Below, in pieces: positions 60,559-64,000 of a stretch of 64,000 nucleotides of DNA (within the stretch, counting starts at the first letter, position 1; the number at the start of each line of letters is the position of its first letter). The DNA is from Sclerodactyla briareus. Taxonomy: Eukaryota > Echinodermata > Holothuroidea > Dendrochirotida > Sclerodactylidae. The translations under genes were made by a program, and so were the position numbers. Below the pieces are notes generated by a model that was given only the letters and a program-made list of their open reading frames with translations, was not told where the DNA came from and made no database searches. The DNA lies in the NCBI GenBank assembly GCA_026419785.1, contig JAODTK010005065.1, forward strand, positions 62,001 through 126,000, written 5' to 3'.

Positions 60559-61530
60559 CTGAACCAAAAAACCCTGAAAGTTCCGATTACCTCAGTTGGT
60601 AGGGCTATGTCTGTCCTCGAACGGTTCTGGACCGTAAACGATCCGCACTATTTTGTGCCTTAGACAATACATGTAGTCTTATATTGCCTCACCCCAGAGA
60701 TGAAGTTGGTCCATGTAAGAATCTGATAACAACCCGCATCCTACATGGTGAAAATGCACCCTCTGGGGATTGTCGAACTTCAACTTTCTGTGAAAAGCAC
60801 TTTGACGACGTGGGAATTGAAAGCCCTCGGAATAATATTTTCAGATGGCCCGCTTGAAATCATCTGGGACGTTGGCCAATAGATCATGATCCAATACGCT
60901 TCGACGAAGATGGGTACATAAGATTCGACACAGCATAGGGGTGTCTTCAAGCGTTAATTGGTCACCATATGGGAAGGTGCGGGGTTGACGCAACCCTTCG
61001 ATATTAGGTAACAACACATTACCTCAGGGCATTGAGTGGCGATCTAAGACGCCAAATCTGGTGGGCAGGACATTGGGGAACCGTCTGAACATATCGTTAA
61101 TGAGTGTTATCGTTACTGTCAATTAGCGAACGAACTTTTCTATTCGTTCCTTCCTATGAACTTTAAACTTGTTTTACGGACCTTCTGGTAACCAATATGT
61201 CGGGGTCCCTCTGGAACACATATTTGTTAGCTGTGGATATCAATAGTAATCTCTGATTAGGGGGAAGAACATTTGACGAAATTTGGGCTATGTGGTAGAG
61301 ACATTGGTATTTTATATTTTAAGTTTCGGCCCACCCCATAATAAAACCACATCGGCACCGAACCAATCGGGGACCATCTATTCTCAAGAGACATCCACCA
61401 TCCTCGTTGGAAGCATTGTTTCCTCTGTCTGCCACTTGATGGGACTCGAGTATCTTCCAGTTCTTATCAGCATCCCTATGAATATTGATGCGTTGTTGTC
61501 ACACACCTCATATCATCAAAGAAGGTCGAC
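60559..61530. repeat. Upstream region of TRIM copy B (block B)
   Basis: Matches 10081-10817. Bases 60735-61070 have no clear counterpart in copy A. It probably holds the 5' intron and promoter of the gene. No gene is recognised. Confidence 0.6.
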
Positions 61531-62249
61531 GGGAAATCGAAACGTGAGGTGAGCGAAATATTGACATTTTATGATTCGGTCGTATCTCTCGCTGGCCACC
61601 CCGCGCCACGAGGAGGGGGAGGTGCCTTGCGGGTCTTAATGTCATATAGAGGGACCATTTTTTAATGGTATACGTGCCGAGCAGAGGATCGTGCCTATTC
61701 AAGGGCCCCACAGATCAACCTGGAATACGGCACTAGTGTTCCTGCGAATCCCTCACGCGTGGCACATCGGAATTAAGGCAAAGGCCTCTTTGGCGGTACC
61801 TTTGATGTGGGGGGGGGGGTAATCTCACGGGACGGCAACTTGCAAATTGCCTATGCCCTCGTTTTGTCCCTGCTCCAATCCCGAGAAGGCAACTGGTACC
61901 AACCATTTTTCAAGTATGTGTATGACACCCACCGTATCGAACCTGGTTGACGTTCACCAATTGTGCCAACCACTCGGTGAATATGCTCACAATAAGCATT
62001 CGCCTACTGAGGTATGTGGGATATACCCTTTCTTACTACTGCTACTGGTGTTCAAAAGAGTTTCCAGCCCGAATATTTTGAGTTTCCGAATATTTGTGTT
62101 GATAATCCGAATCACGCTACCTCCACCATCCCGCCCTCCCGAGACCATGGTGATAGACCCGATCCTACCAATAGTACCAAGATAGGTAAAAAATGATTCA
62201 AATCTCCGCCTCGGCCCACCAGTGAGTCCAAGTCTCATCAGAAGATAAC
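61531..62249. other. Insertion in block B copy 2 carrying a SINE-like unit
   Basis: In copy 1 the flanks are separated only by the TA microsatellite. Here about 720 bases are present, including the SINE-like unit. Poor conservation of the flanks prevents a clear target duplication from being read. Confidence 0.55.
61670..61862 (-). repeat. SINE-like dispersed unit (diverged copy)
   Basis: GCCGAGCAGAGGATCG, AATTAAGGC, CTTTGGCGGTACCT, a G run (61809-61819) and GGCAACTTGCAAATT follow the same order as at 2340-2575. The B-box-like element is degraded (GGCACGATCCTC on the minus strand). Confidence 0.6.
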
Positions 62250-63300
62250 AAGCCAGTCCGGTTCACCTGTTCAAATATCGCGGCGACTGCTACAACCACT
62301 ATCAGTAAGTTCATGACGCCGTATGTCATTCCAAGGCTTCTACATCCTGACCCCAGGCTCGCAATGAAACAAAGTCACTAATGCCAATGACTCGTTGACT
62401 TCCCACTTCTCGCGCCCAATACTGTAAAAACCATACAAGCATGTCGCAAGGCAAACCCAAAGGAATGGATCTCAGTCTTGGTCATCCGGAGAAGCCTCTT
62501 GACTATGGGGCCCCGAGTACTTCACTAAAAAGCCATAAACCCTCCCTAATCCAGTCCATAACCGTTGAAAAGAGTTTGAGCTATTGTTACGGCCCTTTTC
62601 TCACCCTGTACGACGGGGAATAGCTAGTCAGAGACACAGCCCACCAACTTCCCAGCATGGCCATTAGGTTGACGAACATGATATTTTCAGAAGTGCAATA
62701 ACGGAAGACCACAATAGGGCGCACAGTCTGGTTGAATAAAAATTCTACACTTTCTCCACCGTGACTATTAGTTCCTCAGTATGGATGATAGCGACTCTTC
62801 CAGCATTACCACCGCCTACCTGGGGCCAATCCAGTCAACTTCTAATCAGGACAAACTGACGATTTTCCTCCCCCTACTCGTGTAAACAACTACTCGGTAC
62901 TCTGACTCAGAGACACCTTCAGCTGACAGCACAAATGCTCTAAATACGAACAATAAATAACATAAAGCACACCAGTTTACAGTTTATTGAAGCCATGGTT
63001 TCCATTTTCAGATGGACTCCTAATAGCTGTCTGAAATTAAACAGGATTATTGCTTCATTCAACAAGGCGAGTTCCTCGTCTGATGCGCGATCAGTGTTTC
63101 TTTCTTCAGTGTCAGTCGTCATGCAACACTTACAACGCAGGTTTTGCTTCCAGGTTAATTAGCATTTAACAAAACAGCCTACTAATCAACGACCAATTTC
63201 GAATCATAAGACTGATTATTGACCATTCTAACAACGGAGTACTAGGTTTCTATGAAAATGTTACCCATTGCCCAAATTATGTAAATTAGACCCCAATTTT
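62250..63300. repeat. Block B, distal part, copy 2
   Basis: Matches 10970-11407 and then 12479-13090, lacking the roughly 1.07 kb that lies between them in copy 1. No gene is recognised. Confidence 0.65.
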
Positions 63301-64000
63301 CTAATTTTAATATCGTCAGGAACAATATTGGGATCGCATCTAATACGTGTAATGGCCGATACCAAACATTTTCTCCAAACGGTGAAGCAAATTATACATT
63401 TTGAATAAACCCCCAGTGACTCGAATTTATGTTTAAAATATATAGGACCAAGGAAGACCATACCCATACAAGCGTCTAAATTCGAACACAACTTGGAATT
63501 TGGAATGAACTATTCAAATTAGACACACGAGTGACCTCCAGTGACCTCAAAAATCTATTTAAATATATATTGGGAACTAAAGTTAAACCATACCCACCAA
63601 GTTCATCACTCAAATCTTACATCTTTCAAAATTCCTGCATGACTATGAAAATCGGTCGACTTAGATCTCACAATTTACTTAAATGTGGATCATACTCATT
63701 TACCTTATATCCTGTACCTATATACCATACCAATCCCATTGCACATACGGCAATTCTTGAACAATGAATCCGGAATAAAAATGCCCTACTCCTTAGGACA
63801 TTTGTGCCCGCAATCTATCACAGTCTTGTTTACTCAACTACATCCCATAGCACGGGAGTGGAGGTCAAAGGTAGTTAAGATTTTAATAACTGATCCACGT
63901 TGACCTATGTATGTAAGTTTAGTGTATGAAAGTGAATTATAACGGTTATAATTCCAGTACAAAACACCGGCTAGAGGCCCACAGGTATTGTCTTGGGAGC
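63301..64000. other. Unrecognised end of window
   Basis: A plus-strand frame near 63500-63640 (IWNELFK then SSDLKNLFKYIL) faintly resembles the tail of a LINE polymerase (IWNxLPxxxR...SLxxFKxxL). This is too weak to call. Nothing else is seen. Confidence 0.35.

Noticed and set aside
63480-63770. LINE polymerase tail on the plus strand
   Set aside because: Only IWNELFK...DLKNLFKY resembles the family. Too short to claim.

Overview
The window looks like repeat-rich nuclear DNA from a marine invertebrate deuterostome. An echinoderm, perhaps a sea cucumber, is my best guess but is not proven. The reasons are AT-rich sequence with spliced genes, an extracellular PAN/apple-domain gene, TRIM-type RING/B-box genes, a P450 exon, many decayed non-LTR retrotransposons, and a dispersed repeat built on TGACCTTTGACCTTGACC. 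I see no bacterial gene layout, CRISPR array, rRNA or convincing tRNA. Every recognised gene carries one or more single-base frame changes, so the sequence is either an uncorrected long-read assembly or these copies are decaying.

Layout. 1-5.3 kb is duplication block A, copy 1. 6.8-13.1 kb is block B, copy 1: LINE remnants followed by a TRIM-like gene on the minus strand (8.04-10.08 kb). 14.8-17.76 kb is a third partial copy of block A, split by a 5'-truncated L1/Tx1-type LINE. 19.75-20.06 kb is a 63-bp minisatellite. 20.2-23.2 kb holds two more LINE remnants, the second a third copy of the start of block B. 24.1-24.5 kb is a P450 N-terminal exon on the minus strand. 27.25-33.79 kb is a plus-strand secreted PAN/apple-repeat gene with a signal-peptide exon and apple-like exons, mostly joined by phase-1 introns. 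Its introns contain an antisense LINE tail and a TA-flanked MITE.

34.64-45.0 kb is block A, copy 2. It is expanded by a GGGCCC tandem repeat that holds a TTAA-flanked DNA transposon, and by an 829-bp insertion with 4-bp flanking repeats. 45.25-47.0 kb is a 34-bp minisatellite with a partly alternating 68-bp higher-order pattern. 48.0-50.3 kb is a SINE-like piece and a second GGGCCC array. 53.9-54.55 kb is the TGACCTTGACC repeat. 54.6-63.3 kb is block B, copy 2: the same LINE remnants and the second TRIM-like gene (58.45-60.56 kb, minus).

The genes do not form a pathway. The main content is a tandemly duplicated TRIM-containing segment, a separate apple-domain gene, and a layered record of transposon insertions. 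Comparing the duplicate copies gives empty sites for two of those insertions. I did not find a clearly new biological system. The most useful observations are the empty-site pairs, the two minisatellites, the roughly 147-bp GGGCCC array and the TTAA element.
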